Origin: AM-2324 sp042091035 | GTDB taxonomy: Bacteria; Bacteroidota; Bacteroidia; Chitinophagales; Saprospiraceae | Direction: 5' to 3' | Assembly: GCA_042091035.1 (NCBI GenBank) | Contig: JBELIG010000059.1 | Span: forward strand, 1 to 16,166 | Length of the DNA: 16,166 nt | Part shown: one piece after another, positions 15,449 through 16,166 of the stretch | How positions within the stretch are numbered: the first letter of the stretch is position 1 | How the letters are laid out: each line of letters opens with the position of its first letter | The notes under the pieces: generated by a model | What the model was told of the DNA's origin: nothing | Databases searched by the model: none | What the model saw: the letters and a program-made list of their open reading frames with translations, nothing else | Position numbers and translations under genes: made by a program

Positions 15449-15670
15449 ATGGATCAATTACTTCCTTATATCTCACACCTTCTTACCTTATGTATTGGTT
15501 TCTTTGCATATAGGAGTTCCAAATCTATCTTTTGGATAAAGGATACGGCAAAAAAAGAACGCTTTGAACAATTCAGACTCGAAAATGGTCGAATTTTAAG
15601 AATTGGAGGCTTACTTCTTATGGCGATTAGTATCGTCAATCTTTTTTTTGGTATTTTTGCGACTGCTTGA
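15449..15670 (+). CDS. Small two-TM membrane protein
   Basis: This is a 73-residue protein. The first hydrophobic helix spans about 5-21 (LPYISHLLTLCIGFFAY). A charged middle with many Lys/Arg follows (KDTAKKERFEQFR), then a second helix at about 51-71 (GGLLLMAISIVNLFFGIF). Both helices could span the inner membrane. The start is three bases after the asparaginase-like stop, so the pair is co-transcribed. I recognise no family. The size and composition are plausible for a real gene, but confidence comes mainly from operon spacing and helix quality. Confidence 0.65.
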   Translation: MDQLLPYISHLLTLCIGFFAYRSSKSIFWIKDTAKKERFEQFRLENGRILRIGGLLLMAISIVNLFFGIFATA

Positions 15671-15777
15671 TATATCATTTGCATTGATCTGTTTTGAAAT
15701 ATGATAATTTGGTTTTTTTATATACATTTATCGTAGTAATAATATTCCAAATATCAAGTAAAAAACGAGACTTGCGA

Positions 15778-16166
15778 ATGAAACTTATTAACGTAATTTA
15801 CTCTTCGGTTTTTCTACTCTTTTTTTTACTAATTTCTACATCTTCACTATCTGCTCAGAATTCTGATGGTTTTGTTGATTTTAAGGAATTAGATAAGAAT
15901 TCTTTAAATGAAATACATATTACCGTAGCAGAATCAAATTGGCAATACCTATTAGATTCTTTAAGGTATAATGGTGATGATCAATATGAAATTGAGCAAG
16001 TTGCTATAAATGGTAACAACTATCAGAATGCAGCAATTTCATATGTACAGGAACCAAACTTCAAAGCAGATCAGCAGCAGAGATCTTTATTGTTGAACAT
16101 AGATGGAAATCCGCTTAAACTTGTAAAGTTTGGAAAGGATCCAAGTTTAGTTCGAGAAATGGTAGC
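15778..16166 (+). CDS. Secreted protein resembling the N-terminus of CotH-kinase-family proteins, truncated at window edge
   Basis: From ATG 15778 the frame is open for 129 codons to the edge. Residues 1-27 form a signal peptide ending in LSAQ. The mature N-terminus has IHITVAESNWQYLLDSLRYN, then DDQYEIEQVAINGNNYQNAA. This resembles the start of Bacteroidota CotH-kinase-like secreted proteins (a strand plus NWxxLLDSL helix, then a VNG/ING-NxY-x-N motif). The catalytic region, if present, is beyond the window, so the family call is tentative. It is preceded by 107 bases without a gene; I see no clean promoter or terminator there. Confidence 0.55.
   Translation, partial: MKLINVIYSSVFLLFFLLISTSSLSAQNSDGFVDFKELDKNSLNEIHITVAESNWQYLLDSLRYNGDDQYEIEQVAINGNNYQNAAISYVQEPNFKADQQQRSLLLNIDGNPLKLVKFGKDPSLVREMV

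Noticed and set aside
15668..15677. Palindrome TGATATATCA at the end of the small membrane protein gene
   Set aside because: Only 10 bases, AT-rich and without a T-run; expected by chance in this composition.

Overview
The window looks like a Bacteroidota chromosome, from low-GC coding sequence, weak Shine-Dalgarno sites, candidate TAnnTTTG-type -7 promoter elements, secreted proteins whose signal peptides end in ...AQ or ...SQ, a DUF5686/carboxypeptidase-regulatory outer-membrane protein, and carboxyspermidine-type polyamine genes. The exact lineage cannot be read from the sequence. No rRNA, tRNA, CRISPR array or transposase is visible. One 100-N assembly gap (13509-13608) interrupts a gene.

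Left part (1-4690): an agmatinase-family gene, truncated by the window edge, is divergent from a polyamine operon. The operon has carboxy(nor)spermidine dehydrogenase, then carboxy(nor)spermidine decarboxylase (TTG start), then prmC overlapping it by one base. Agmatinase would make putrescine; the dehydrogenase and decarboxylase would convert putrescine plus aspartate semialdehyde to spermidine. folE (GTP cyclohydrolase I) follows and ends at a strong bidirectional terminator shared with the converging minus-strand genes.

Middle (4722-11326): a tight minus-strand operon runs from a small secreted hypothetical protein, through a secreted amidohydrolase, to an SUI1/YciH-type translation factor. 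Next are a small secreted plus-strand protein and, overlapping its end tail to tail, a minus-strand gene that I read as a highly divergent, probably non-catalytic relative of isocitrate/isopropylmalate dehydrogenases. Divergent from that is a large DUF5686 outer-membrane protein.

Right part (11440-14881) is the most interesting: four tightly spaced co-directional genes. They encode an all-helical coiled-coil protein, a two-TM membrane protein with a long PspA-like coiled coil, a YdjI-like SPFH (flotillin/band-7-like) protein with a C-terminal SHOCT domain hidden behind the assembly gap, and a protein with two zinc ribbons and a C-terminal TM helix. The set resembles the PspA-YdjG-YdjI membrane-stress module of Bacillus subtilis, in a Bacteroidota version where the PspA-like subunit is itself membrane anchored. 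It is followed by a single-domain asparaginase-like protein with a small two-TM protein, and the start of a secreted protein resembling the N-terminus of CotH-kinase-family proteins.
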